Translations under genes and position numbers: made by a program
Shown: in pieces, positions 56,105-64,000 of the stretch
How positions within the stretch are numbered: the stretch's first letter is position 1
How the letters are laid out: each line of letters starts with the position of its first letter
Source: Lacicoccus alkaliphilus DSM 16010
GTDB lineage: Bacteria; Bacillota; Bacilli; Staphylococcales; Salinicoccaceae
Assembly: GCF_900142805.1 (NCBI RefSeq)
Contig: NZ_FRCF01000002.1
Coordinates: forward strand, 784,189-848,188
Direction of reading: 5' to 3'
DNA length: 64,000 nucleotides
The notes under the pieces: model-generated
Seen by the model: the letters and a program-made list of their open reading frames with translations, nothing else
The model's database searches: none
What the model was told of the DNA's origin: nothing

Positions 56105-57793
56105 CTATTCGGGAAAGGTGACGTTCTCAAGCCTGATGATGCCCACCGGATCGAGCTCAACGTCCTCGATCAATGTTTCATTGACCCCGATGCCGAGTTC
56201 CGCATAATACAATGGTGCAACCGGCAGGTCTTCCCTCAGGATCAGCTGGGCTTCTTCATATAACGTCTCACGTTCGCCTTCATCACTGGACTGCTGTGCC
56301 TGATCGAGCAGGCCGTCAAGTTCGGTGTTGGAGTAGAACCAGCGGTTGCCGGAGCCGTCCTGGCTGTCCGTATGGAACATCGGATGCAGGCCGTAGTCCG
56401 CATCGCCGGTCACGCTGACCCAGCCGAGGATGAACATGTCATGCGTCCCTTCCCTCGCCTTGTCCAAAAATGCACCGTATTCAAACTGTTCTATCTCCGC
56501 TTCGATGCCGAGCTCACCGAGCGTTTCCTGGATATATATGGCGATGTTCACCGTCTCTTCGGAATCCGAGACCCAGAGCGTCGTGTCGAAGCCGTCGGCG
56601 ACATCGGTTTCAGCCAGATATTCCCTCGCCTGCTCCATGTCATATTCGATTTCCTCCAGGCTGTCCGCATGGCCGTTCACAGCCGGTGAGATATGGCTCG
56701 AAGCATGGGTGCCCCGGTCATTCAGGACACCTTCGATGATGCTTTCACGGTCGATGGCTGATGAAATCGCCCGTCTGACGTTCGGATCGTCGAAAGGCTC
56801 ATTTTCCGTATGGAATGCCAGGTACGTCATGCCGAGACCGTCCTGATCGATGACGTCCGTATCTTCATGGTCGCGCACCCTGTCGATGTTGTCCGCATCC
56901 ACCTCTTCGGTGATCATGATGCCGCCGGTTTCAAGTTCAGCGAGACGGGCGGCATTTTCAGGGATGACCCGGTATGTCACCGTACCGAAGTTGCGTTCAC
57001 CGCCATGGTAGTCCTCGAATTTTTCCAGGACGATCTCACTCCCCGGATCCCTGCTCTCGAATTGAAGGTGTCCTGTGCCGTCCGGATTGTCGGAGACTAC
57101 AGAACCGATATGCTCACTCATCGCTTCTGAAGCTTCCTCGAATTCATCTCCGCCCTCTTCCCTCAACTCATAGTATTCCTCAAGTGAAAGGTCGAGCTCG
57201 GCCGCTTCGATCGCGCTCTCATAATCCTCATCGATGACCTCCTTGCTGAGGATGCCGCTCGTGTTGTGCGCAAGATGGTTGAGAAGCGGTGCAAAGGCAT
57301 ATTCCGTATGCATCAGCAGTTCGTGGTCACCGACCACTTCCACATCTTCGATCACTTCAAAGAGGAATGCTGCGGTGGAAGCGACCGTCGGGTCGAGCAT
57401 GCGGTCCAATGTCGCTTCGACATCTTCAGCCGTGAAATCCGAGCCGTTGTGGAAAGTGACGCCCTCCTTCAATTCAAAGCGCCAGAGGTCATCCTCTTCC
57501 TGCTCCCAGGACTCGGCGAGCCCCGGCTCAAGCTCCATTTCCGCATTCTGATGGATCAGTGTATCAAAAATCTGCGTCCTCACCTGGGCGGAGGGGATGT
57601 CATTGGATCCGTGGGGATCCACGGCGACAGGCTCCCGCATCATGCCGATGACGATGTCCTCCTCCTGTGCCTCCGCCTCCCCGGCGCCGTCCTCCTGTGC
57701 GTCGTCCTCCACGTCCGCATCATCCGTACAGGCTGCAAGGACGAACAGAAGTGCCAACATTAAAACAGTAAAATGAAATTTCCGTTGCTTCAT
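56105..57793 (-). CDS. Oligopeptide/dipeptide-type ABC substrate-binding lipoprotein (orphan)
   Basis: A 562-residue family-5 solute-binding lipoprotein. The signal peptide ends at the lipobox LAAC with Cys22, then a strongly acidic linker (23-45) leads to the binding domain with SAQVRTQIFDTLIHQNAEMELEPGLAESW and LKEGVTFHNGSDFTAEDV. It captures peptides or a similar ligand outside the membrane. No permease or ATPase gene is nearby, so it must use a transporter encoded elsewhere. The acidic linker fits a salt-adapted surface protein. A cre site overlaps its promoter. Confidence 0.9.
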   Translation of the reverse strand: MKQRKFHFTVLMLALLFVLAACTDDADVEDDAQEDGAGEAEAQEEDIVIGMMREPVAVDPHGSNDIPSAQVRTQIFDTLIHQNAEMELEPGLAESWEQEEDDLWRFELKEGVTFHNGSDFTAEDVEATLDRMLDPTVASTAAFLFEVIEDVEVVGDHELLMHTEYAFAPLLNHLAHNTSGILSKEVIDEDYESAIEAAELDLSLEEYYELREEGGDEFEEASEAMSEHIGSVVSDNPDGTGHLQFESRDPGSEIVLEKFEDYHGGERNFGTVTYRVIPENAARLAELETGGIMITEEVDADNIDRVRDHEDTDVIDQDGLGMTYLAFHTENEPFDDPNVRRAISSAIDRESIIEGVLNDRGTHASSHISPAVNGHADSLEEIEYDMEQAREYLAETDVADGFDTTLWVSDSEETVNIAIYIQETLGELGIEAEIEQFEYGAFLDKAREGTHDMFILGWVSVTGDADYGLHPMFHTDSQDGSGNRWFYSNTELDGLLDQAQQSSDEGERETLYEEAQLILREDLPVAPLYYAELGIGVNETLIEDVELDPVGIIRLENVTFPE

Positions 57794-57824
57794 AAAGAAC
57801 CCCCTGATATTTTAATTCCGTATA

Positions 57825-57853
57825 ATTATATATTATAATGAAAACGATTACAA
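57825..57853 (-). promoter_or_regulatory. Promoter of the oligopeptide-binding protein gene
   Basis: On the minus strand TTGTAA (57848-57853), 17 bases, then a perfect TATAAT (57825-57830). Confidence 0.75.
57839..57852. promoter_or_regulatory. Catabolite-responsive element (cre)
   Basis: TGAAAACGATTACA fits all 14 positions of the CcpA consensus TGWAANCGNTNWCA. It overlaps the -35 and spacer of the oligopeptide-binding protein promoter, a position where CcpA represses when preferred sugars are available. The divergent protease promoter region is some 30-100 bases away. Confidence 0.82.
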
Positions 57854-58028
57854 TATCATTTCAATGCTTTTTGAATATTCTTTTGACCGCTTACAATCGT
57901 GATCGATCTGCATATTACAGGAGGGGGGGGAATGTTTGATTCACGCCATAAAGGTAATGGAATATTGAATGCACATTGATGCCACAGCCCTTGGCACATG
58001 ATGAATATATGAAAGGGAGGACGATCAT

Positions 58029-59345
58029 ATGAGCAAAAGACAGAGAGTATGGTTTGAAGAGAACGACGGCAAGCTCGATCCAGGCCTCGTCGCACAGCTC
58101 AGGAATATAAGGAAGCAGGATTACCGGGCGGCGGAGGCGATGCCTGAAGAAATCCCGGTGATCATCAAATGCAGGAAAACATCGGGGGAAGATGAGAAAG
58201 AGGACCTGATCCGCACATGCAACGCGGACGGCCTCGGCCATATGAATGCGGAAATACGCATCATCAACAGTGTGAAAGGCGCCCTCACCCCCGAAAAGAT
58301 CAAGGAGGTCAGACACCACCACGCAGTGGATAAGATATATTACGACCGGCCGGTCCAGGCCTACCTCGACATCACGGATGATCAGATCGGCTCGAGGCGC
58401 ATCAGGGAGCAGCACCAGCTGAGCGGGAAAGGCGTGACGATTGCAGTGCTCGACACCGGCATCCACCCGCATGCGGACCTGACGACGCCGGAAGACCGCA
58501 TCATCGCCTTCCATGACCTGATCAACGGGGAGACCGAGCCTTATGACGACGACGGCCACGGCACACATTGCGCCGGCGACGCCGCGGGCAACGGCGCCAT
58601 GTCCGGCGGCACGTACACAGGCCCCGCGCCGGAAGCATCACTCGTCGGCGTCAAAGTCCTCGACGGCGCGGGCGGCGGCAGCCTGTCCACCATCATCGAA
58701 GGCATCGAATGGTGCATGGACCACAGGGATGCGCACAATATAGACATCCTTTCATTATCACTCGGCGCCGAAGCCTACGAATCCTTCAGGGATGACCCGC
58801 TGTCCGTTGCAGCCCAGCAGGCGTGGCACAGCGGACTCATCGTCTGTGCCGCGGCAGGCAACAGCGGGCCCGCCCCGTCCACGATCGGCACGCCCGCCAT
58901 CAACCCGTTCATCATCACCGTCGGTGCAGCCGACGACCAGGATACCGTCGACCGTTCGGATGATACGATCGCGGAATTCTCAAGCCGCGGGCCGACCATC
59001 GACCAGTTCGTGAAACCCGACATCTATGCACCCGGCACCGACATCATCTCACTGCGTGCACCCGGTTCAGCCGCGGAGACGGAACTTGCTGAACAGATCA
59101 TCGATGACCACTACATCCAGATGTCAGGCACGTCCATGGCGACACCGATCTGCGCAGGCGTCATCGCGCTGATGCTTGAGGCGAGCCCCGCGCTCAGCCC
59201 GAATGACATCAAGAGCATCCTTCAGATGACCGGTGAGCCCGCGTTCGGCAGCCAGTGGGGATATCTCGAGGCACAAAGTGCCGTCAATATCTCTTTGAGC
59301 TATGCCGAGAACCTGCAGAAATCGGCCTCGGGCCACAGCTGGTAG
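58029..59345 (+). CDS. aprX: AprX-type intracellular subtilisin-like serine protease
   Basis: A 438-residue S8 protease with the triad Asp142 (VLDTGIHPH), His177 (DDDGHGTH) and Ser369 (SGTSMATP), plus oxyanion Asn278 (AAGNSGP). There is no signal peptide; the N-terminal 110 residues form a propeptide-like region, as in B. subtilis AprX (about 440 residues), a cytosolic alkaline protease of unclear role. The start has GGGAGG upstream (58016-58021 region). It is divergent from the oligopeptide-binding protein, suggesting a shared peptide-scavenging context. Confidence 0.92.
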   Translation: MSKRQRVWFEENDGKLDPGLVAQLRNIRKQDYRAAEAMPEEIPVIIKCRKTSGEDEKEDLIRTCNADGLGHMNAEIRIINSVKGALTPEKIKEVRHHHAVDKIYYDRPVQAYLDITDDQIGSRRIREQHQLSGKGVTIAVLDTGIHPHADLTTPEDRIIAFHDLINGETEPYDDDGHGTHCAGDAAGNGAMSGGTYTGPAPEASLVGVKVLDGAGGGSLSTIIEGIEWCMDHRDAHNIDILSLSLGAEAYESFRDDPLSVAAQQAWHSGLIVCAAAGNSGPAPSTIGTPAINPFIITVGAADDQDTVDRSDDTIAEFSSRGPTIDQFVKPDIYAPGTDIISLRAPGSAAETELAEQIIDDHYIQMSGTSMATPICAGVIALMLEASPALSPNDIKSILQMTGEPAFGSQWGYLEAQSAVNISLSYAENLQKSASGHSW

Positions 59346-59449
59346 ACGGTGAATGAAACCTCCATGGATCCTTTTATTCACACCATTGGTTTTAAAATCG
59401 GGGATTCGGGAAACCGTATCATGAATATCATTCTTTAGGAGGTCTTGAA

Positions 59450-59776
59450 ATGGCGCATGAACAACATCAACAGCTGATTGATGCACTGCATGAATGCATG
59501 GAGGCGTGCAACCACTGCTTTGATGCATGCCTGCAGGAAGAAGACGTGAAGATGATGGCCGACTGCATCAGACTGGACCGTGAATGTGCGGATATGTGTG
59601 CATATGTTGAACAGGCCGCAACAAGGAACTCCCCATTCGTAAAGGAACTCGCCGGCGTATGTGCCACAATCTGCGAGGCATGCGGCAACGAGTGCAGGAA
59701 ACATGACCACGACCACTGCCAGAAATGTGCGGAAGCGTGCTTCAAATGTGCAGAAGCGTGTAAGCAGGCGGCGTAA
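59450..59776 (+). CDS. Cysteine-rich four-helix-bundle copper-storage-like protein
   Basis: A 108-residue protein with 16 cysteines, mostly as CxxxC and CxxC pairs along four helices (HECMEACNHCFDAC; ADCIRLDRECADMC; VCATICEACGNEC; HCQKCAEACFKCAEAC). This is the DUF326 pattern, shared by Csp3-type copper-storage proteins and B. subtilis YhjQ. The bundle core can hold many Cu(I) ions. There is no signal peptide, so storage would be cytosolic. AGGAGG precedes the ATG. No copper pump or CsoR gene is in the window. Confidence 0.9.
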   Translation: MAHEQHQQLIDALHECMEACNHCFDACLQEEDVKMMADCIRLDRECADMCAYVEQAATRNSPFVKELAGVCATICEACGNECRKHDHDHCQKCAEACFKCAEACKQAA

Positions 59777-59816
59777 TTTATATCACTCCGGATCGTTCTA
59801 TATCAAGGGACAAAAG

Positions 59817-59850
59817 AAAGCAGGCCTCCACTAAACTGTGGGCCTGCTTT
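59817..59850. terminator. Bidirectional terminator between copper-storage-like and GntR genes
   Basis: A 10-bp stem (59817-59826 with 59841-59850) with partial inner pairing. T-rich stretches follow on both strands, so it can serve both convergent genes. Confidence 0.85.
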
Positions 59851-59857
59851 CATGTTT

Positions 59858-60529
59858 TCATTCATCTGAAGCGAGCATATCCGTATACATACTCTTGGTT
59901 CGGTCAAGATGTGTTTTTATTGCTTCGGTCATACCTGCTTTATCCCTATTTTCCAACATCTTGATTATCTCACGGTGTTCTTTTATGACTTCGGCCATCC
60001 TTCCCTTCTTCCTGATGGCCTGTGCACCGATAAGAATAGTCAGGTTGTGGAACAAGTCGTATGACTCCAAAAAAATGTTATATTCCGAGATGAGGAACAT
60101 CTCTCTGTGAAATTTTTTATCTACCAGCATAAACCGATATCCATCTTCTTCAACTACTGTTTCTTCCTGCTTAACTAAAATTCTTTTTAAGCCTTCGATT
60201 TTTTCCGGCGTGAGATTATCGAACAATGGATCGATGATCTCTTTTTCAATGACATACCTCAACAGGAAAATCTGTTCAACTTCTTCAAGGGAATGTGTTT
60301 TGATTTTATAACCTTTTCTGGGTTTGAACTCGATCAGATTCTCGCTGACCAGGTCCTGCATCGCTTCCCTTAAAGGGGTTCTTGAAACATTCAACTGTTC
60401 CGCCAGGGAACTTTCAGTAATAAAGTCGTCAGATGGAAAATTGTTATTGAGAATGATTTCCTTCAAAGATGCATAAATGGTATCCTTCAAAGTCTTTCTC
60501 TTGATTTCCTTAATTTTAAAACTCCCCAT
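59858..60529 (-). CDS. GntR-family regulator with FCD ligand domain
   Basis: A 223-residue FadR-subfamily regulator. The winged helix is at about 10-75 (ESSLAEQLNVSRTPLREAMQDLV, then FKPRKGYKI); the C-terminal FCD domain is all helical and binds small organic acids, often through a metal. It is the last gene of the TRAP/amidohydrolase unit and probably senses the transported compound. I start at 60529, with AAAGGA upstream. Operator sites were not identified. Confidence 0.88.
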   Translation of the reverse strand: MGSFKIKEIKRKTLKDTIYASLKEIILNNNFPSDDFITESSLAEQLNVSRTPLREAMQDLVSENLIEFKPRKGYKIKTHSLEEVEQIFLLRYVIEKEIIDPLFDNLTPEKIEGLKRILVKQEETVVEEDGYRFMLVDKKFHREMFLISEYNIFLESYDLFHNLTILIGAQAIRKKGRMAEVIKEHREIIKMLENRDKAGMTEAIKTHLDRTKSMYTDMLASDE

Positions 60530-60553
60530 ATGCCAACGTCCTTTGCTCAAATA

Positions 60554-61837
60554 TTATCGTGACATCCATTCAACAGGGAACATGATCAGTCCCGGCATAT
60601 AAGTCACAATCACCAATACGGCTATGAGTATACCCACTTGAGGGAATAAATGCTTGAACATTATCGGCACTTTCTGTTTAGCAATGGATGATACTACAAA
60701 CAAACATACACCAAGTGGCGGGGTGACCATTCCGATGGTCAGGTTGACTGCCAGTATGATTCCGAAATGTACCGGATCGATTCCGACTGCCAATACCATC
60801 GGTGCAAATAATGGTGTGAATATCGTCACGGCACTGATTGTATCGATGAATGTACCCGCTAGTAGCAGGATGATGTTTATGATCAGCAATAAAAGAATCG
60901 GATTATCTGCAGCAAAGCCCATCAAGTCCATCAGTTGACCCGGTATGCTCTCATAGTTGATATACCAGATGAAGACGGAGGCTGATGCAATCAGGAAAAT
61001 AATACCCGCTGTTGTTCCGGCACTGTTTTTCAGTACATTCCATAAATCCTTGACGGATATTTCTTTATAGACAAAGATGGAGATGATCAAAGCATAGAAA
61101 ACAGCAATCACCCCGGACTCTGTCGCAGTGAATATTCCTGATATGATACCGCCTATTATAATGACCGGCATCAATAAAGCCAATATCGCATCCTTCAAGG
61201 AAAGCATGAATGTCTTGAAACTTACTTTGTTACCTTTTATCACATAGCCATGCTTCTTGCCTATGATGATGCTGTATGCTGCTAGCCCCAGTGCCATCAG
61301 GACGCCGGGAAGTATACCCGTTATGAAGAGATCGCTGATTGATACACTTGCTATCACTCCGTATAAAATCAAAACGATACTCGGAGGTATGATCGGCCCT
61401 ATGGTTGAGGAGGTCGCAATCAGGGAAGTGGTGAAACCCTGATCATAACCTTCTTTCAGCATAGTCGGTATCAGCATGCCGCCGATTGCTGCTGCAGCTG
61501 CGATAGCTGTGCCCGTCAAGGCAGAAAAGAACACACTGCTTATGATGACCACTAAAGCCAGTCCACCGGGGATAGGTCCTACAATGATTTTTGAAAAGTC
61601 TATCAGACGTTGGGAAATACCGCCCTTTGCCATGATTTCTCCCGCCAGGATGAATAAAGGAATCGCGACGAGCGTGAAACTGTTCACTCCGCTGAAAATA
61701 TTCCGCGGCACGTTTGAAAGCAGGCTGAAATCATTAGCTGCAATTCCCACCACCGATATGAAGGCCATGGCGAATGCCACCGGCACCCTGGCTATTATCA
61801 AAATAAACAGAAGTATTATCAGACCCAACCAAAGCAT
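60554..61837 (-). CDS. TRAP transporter large permease (DctM)
   Basis: A 427-residue membrane protein with about 12 helices, of the DctM family. Family segments include IPLFILAGEIMAKGGISQRLIDF, STIGPIIPPSIVLILYG and AVNLTIGMVTPPLGVCLFV. It forms the Na+-driven channel subunit of a TRAP transporter, suited to a salt environment. It overlaps dctQ by 19 bases. The substrate is set by the DctP protein. Confidence 0.93.
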   Translation of the reverse strand: MLWLGLIILLFILIIARVPVAFAMAFISVVGIAANDFSLLSNVPRNIFSGVNSFTLVAIPLFILAGEIMAKGGISQRLIDFSKIIVGPIPGGLALVVIISSVFFSALTGTAIAAAAAIGGMLIPTMLKEGYDQGFTTSLIATSSTIGPIIPPSIVLILYGVIASVSISDLFITGILPGVLMALGLAAYSIIIGKKHGYVIKGNKVSFKTFMLSLKDAILALLMPVIIIGGIISGIFTATESGVIAVFYALIISIFVYKEISVKDLWNVLKNSAGTTAGIIFLIASASVFIWYINYESIPGQLMDLMGFAADNPILLLLIINIILLLAGTFIDTISAVTIFTPLFAPMVLAVGIDPVHFGIILAVNLTIGMVTPPLGVCLFVVSSIAKQKVPIMFKHLFPQVGILIAVLVIVTYMPGLIMFPVEWMSR

Positions 61838-62292
61838 AATTTAATCAGCCTCCTGACATAAAAGTAGATCATCATGATGGAAAATACCGGTACGGCCATA
61901 TATAAGTATGCTCTTTGAATAGGCAGGGATGATAATGTCTGTCCCGTATCAAGGTTCAGTTGGACCAATTCAAAACCATAATAGACAAAGACACCCAATA
62001 CAAATATAGCTATGAGACACTCCAATATGCTTAGAAATCCATCCAGCTTCTTTGGCAGCTTATCGAACAGATCCACCACCAGATGCTCATTTTTACTTAC
62101 CAGATAAGCTGCCCCGGAAAACACACTATAGACGAAGCAGAGCATAAGAAATTCCTGGGACCAGGGCAGGCTTATCTGAAGGAAGTACCTGAACACCACT
62201 TGGATGAAAGTGACAATAACGGTTACCAGCAAAGTGATGACCATTACTGTTTCCAATATCTTTGAAAGAGTTACGTCTATTTTGTTTATCAT
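61819..62292 (-). CDS. TRAP transporter small permease (DctQ)
   Basis: A 157-residue protein with four predicted membrane helices. The segment FQVVFRYFLQISLPWSQEFLMLCFVYSVFSGAAYLV-type pattern (about 29-65) with LPWSQE is the DctQ hallmark. It pairs with DctM. The order DctP, DctQ, DctM is standard, and spacing to dctP is 14 bases. Confidence 0.9.
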   Translation of the reverse strand: MINKIDVTLSKILETVMVITLLVTVIVTFIQVVFRYFLQISLPWSQEFLMLCFVYSVFSGAAYLVSKNEHLVVDLFDKLPKKLDGFLSILECLIAIFVLGVFVYYGFELVQLNLDTGQTLSSLPIQRAYLYMAVPVFSIMMIYFYVRRLIKLCFGWV

Positions 62293-62306
62293 TTTCTCAC
62301 AACCTG

Positions 62307-63329
62307 TCAGTCAGCATTTCTTAAGCCTTCAACTATCTCTTCCGGCACTTCATCTGAAACTGCTTCTGCTACATCTGAAGTTGCTTCTCTGAATGCATCT
62401 CTGTTCGGTTCAGTGATGGTGATGCCTTCTTCTTCCAACATGGCAGTGATTTCATCTTCTCTTTCATCAAGGAAGTTTCTTTGATAATCTCTTGCTTCAG
62501 CAAAGGCACTTTCGATCGCTTCCACTTCGACATCGGATAAACTTTCATAGAAATCAAGGTTCATCATAGTGGCTGCAGGAGAGTAAGTATGGCCGGTCAA
62601 GGACACATAATCCTGCACCTCATAAAAGTTCATGGAATCAATTGTCGGCAGCGGGTTTTCCTGACCATCAACCACACCCTGGTCAAGTGCAGAATACAAT
62701 TCATTGAAGTCTACAGGTGTTGGATTCGCTCCAAGCGCCCTCATATGCTGCTCCCAAACATCTGCCGGCTGCACACGTATACTCAGCCCTTCCATATCTT
62801 CCGGCTCAACGATTTCCCTTGAGTCATTCGTCATGTGTCTCATGCCAACCTCCCAATAACCGAGGCCTTTCATGCCATTCTCTTCAGCAAGGTCCAGAAG
62901 TTCTTGTCCTTCTTCTCCATCGAGGGCATTATATGCATGCTCTTTATCCTCAAAGATATACGGGATGCCAAAAACATTCATTTCAGGAATCGTGTTTGCG
63001 AGGTTACTGTCGGCAGCTACAGTCGTCATTTCGAGCGATCCACCAATGACCTGCTCTATCGCATCGCCTTCAGAGCCCAAAGATGCATTCGGGTGGATTT
63101 CCACCGTCATATCGACATCTTCGTTGGATTCAAGGATCTCCTTGAATTCTGATGCTGCTATATGATACTGGTGTTCCTCGGAACCTGTATGGGCCAGTTT
63201 TATCGTCCTTTGTTCTGTACCGTTTTCAGCATCACCGTTTGACTCCCCATTATCTTCACCTGCATCGTCTCCACCACATGCGGCTAATGCGAGAACCATG
63301 ATCAATAATAATCCATAAATTTTCTTCAT
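62307..63329 (-). CDS. TRAP transporter solute-binding lipoprotein (DctP)
   Basis: A 340-residue DctP-family binding protein. The signal peptide ends at the lipobox LAAC with Cys18. The conserved ligand Arg is in LSIRVQPADVWEQHM and the family segment is LYSALDQGVVDGQENPL. DctP proteins bind organic acids through a salt bridge to this Arg. Lipid anchoring is expected in a Gram-positive cell. I start at 63329 (MKKIYGLLL); the frame extends upstream over non-signal sequence. The ligand is unknown. Confidence 0.92.
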   Translation of the reverse strand: MKKIYGLLLIMVLALAACGGDDAGEDNGESNGDAENGTEQRTIKLAHTGSEEHQYHIAASEFKEILESNEDVDMTVEIHPNASLGSEGDAIEQVIGGSLEMTTVAADSNLANTIPEMNVFGIPYIFEDKEHAYNALDGEEGQELLDLAEENGMKGLGYWEVGMRHMTNDSREIVEPEDMEGLSIRVQPADVWEQHMRALGANPTPVDFNELYSALDQGVVDGQENPLPTIDSMNFYEVQDYVSLTGHTYSPAATMMNLDFYESLSDVEVEAIESAFAEARDYQRNFLDEREDEITAMLEEEGITITEPNRDAFREATSDVAEAVSDEVPEEIVEGLRNAD

Positions 63330-63351
63330 TTTAACTCCCCCTAATTTTTGT

Positions 63352-64000
63352 TTATAAGAATTTGTACATCTCTTTTCTGCGACTGTCAAAAATCGGTATA
63401 TCTTTCCTGACTTCGTCGATATAATCCAAATCAATTTCCGCTTTCAGAATCTCTTCCTCATCCGTAGACCCCTGGACCAATGCTTCGCCGAAAGGATTAT
63501 ATACAACGCTGTTGCCCGCAAATGTTGTACCATTATCCTGTGTACCGATGCTGTTGGAAGCAACGATATAACATTGGTTCTCTATCGCCCTCGCACGAAG
63601 CAGGGTCAGCCAATGATCTTTCCTGGCCAACGGCCATTCAGCGACTACAAAAATGACTTTCGCTTCCTGAAGTACAAGGTCCCTGAACAATTCAGGGAAG
63701 CGCAGATCATAACATATGACCAAACCGGCATTTTCGCCCAATAGATCAAAAGTTTCAGAAGTGTCTTTCCCTCCTGCCAGAAATGCAGGTTCATTCAACA
63801 TCGGAACAAGGTGCATTTTTGAATATTGGTGTCGTTGTTCACCGCTCTTATCTACGTAAAATGCCGTATTGTATACTTCGCCATCGACCTTATTCGGAAT
63901 CGAACCAGCAACTACGTTGACTGAGTACTTCCCGGCAAGTCCGGAAATCTCAGTTTTGATCGGCTCCAGTTCGTTCGCGGCATGAACATCTATATTTTCA
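63352..64000 (-). CDS. Nitrilase-superfamily carbon-nitrogen hydrolase (N-terminus off the right edge)
   Basis: The frame stays open from 63352 through 64000, giving at least 215 residues; the N-terminus lies beyond the window. Catalytic Lys (QYSKMHLVP) and Cys (GLVICYDLRFPE) are present; the third residue, Glu, would be upstream. DHWLTLLRARAIENQCYIVASNSIG and the C-terminal tail fit the omega-amidase/carbamoylase-like branch. It is 22 bases upstream of dctP, so it is co-transcribed with the TRAP genes and probably hydrolyses an amide that they import or a related compound. Confidence 0.88.
   Translation of the reverse strand, partial: ENIDVHAANELEPIKTEISGLAGKYSVNVVAGSIPNKVDGEVYNTAFYVDKSGEQRHQYSKMHLVPMLNEPAFLAGGKDTSETFDLLGENAGLVICYDLRFPELFRDLVLQEAKVIFVVAEWPLARKDHWLTLLRARAIENQCYIVASNSIGTQDNGTTFAGNSVVYNPFGEALVQGSTDEEEILKAEIDLDYIDEVRKDIPIFDSRRKEMYKFL

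Noticed and set aside
57932-57979. A 15-codon open frame after the G-tract upstream of aprX
   Set aside because: It has a G-rich upstream stretch but no conserved feature and could easily arise by chance; left as unannotated leader sequence.
57915-58568. A 217-codon minus-strand frame opposite the start of aprX
   Set aside because: Antisense to the protease propeptide region; no ribosome site or known domain.

Overview
The window is chromosomal DNA of a low-GC Gram-positive coccus, most likely a halophilic or halotolerant Staphylococcaceae member of the Salinicoccus/Jeotgalicoccus type. The purine operon has the staphylococcal order with a divergent folD. An OleT-type CYP152 P450, SigB-type promoters, B. 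subtilis/staphylococcal-type EPS enzymes and strong AGGAGG ribosome sites fit this, with base composition near 50% GC in genes. The genus is inferred, not proven. I saw no rRNA, tRNA, insertion sequence, phage gene or CRISPR array.

Layout: (1) 0.2-11.4 kb: complete purEKCSQLFMNHD operon on the minus strand, read from a promoter beside a PurR box, with folD divergent. (2) 12.5-19.2 kb: a tandem-repeat block, a NERD/zinc-ribbon protein, a Ca2+/Na+ antiporter, the nitric-oxide module hmp/nsrR with an NsrR-type operator and a second strong palindrome, a secreted Ig-like protein, two divergent stress genes with SigB-type promoters, and a lipoprotein. (3) 19.4-23.4 kb: a receiver-only regulator, a HEAT-repeat membrane protein and a processive family-2 glycosyltransferase in a tightly coupled operon, divergent from a membrane GGDEF diguanylate cyclase. 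This looks like a c-di-GMP-linked surface-polysaccharide system. (4) 23.5-29.9 kb: an amino-acid permease and a siderophore ABC importer divergent from an IruO-like reductase across a Fur box. (5) 29.9-38.6 kb: a second tandem-repeat block, an Asp-box propeller protein, a CYP152 P450, an aldehyde dehydrogenase, an MFS transporter, an ATP-grasp enzyme, a split-barrel stress protein and two paralogues of an unrecognised family.

(6) 38.6-55.9 kb: a large exopolysaccharide/capsule locus in two minus-strand transcription units. The upstream unit (55.8 to 49.4 kb) has the initiating sugar transferase, two formyltransferase-fold enzymes, a PIG-L deacetylase, a polysaccharide-deacetylase-like protein, a sugar-transfer ATP-grasp protein and a GT4. 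The downstream unit (48.9 to 38.6 kb) has the Wzz/tyrosine-kinase pair, a 4,6-dehydratase, flippase, polymerase, PaaK-like ligase, EpsN aminotransferase, a FemAB-like transferase and a DUF218 protein. Together they predict a Wzx/Wzy-type polymer containing a modified 4-amino-4,6-dideoxy sugar. (7) 56-59.8 kb: an orphan oligopeptide-binding lipoprotein under a perfect cre site, an AprX-type subtilase and a cysteine-rich copper-storage-like protein. (8) 59.8-64 kb: a GntR/FCD regulator, a TRAP transporter (DctM, DctQ, DctP) and a nitrilase-superfamily amidohydrolase that runs off the right edge.

A recurring architectural theme is short tandem-repeat blocks with hairpin potential placed where genes converge. 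Two unrelated families share an exact 41-bp period.
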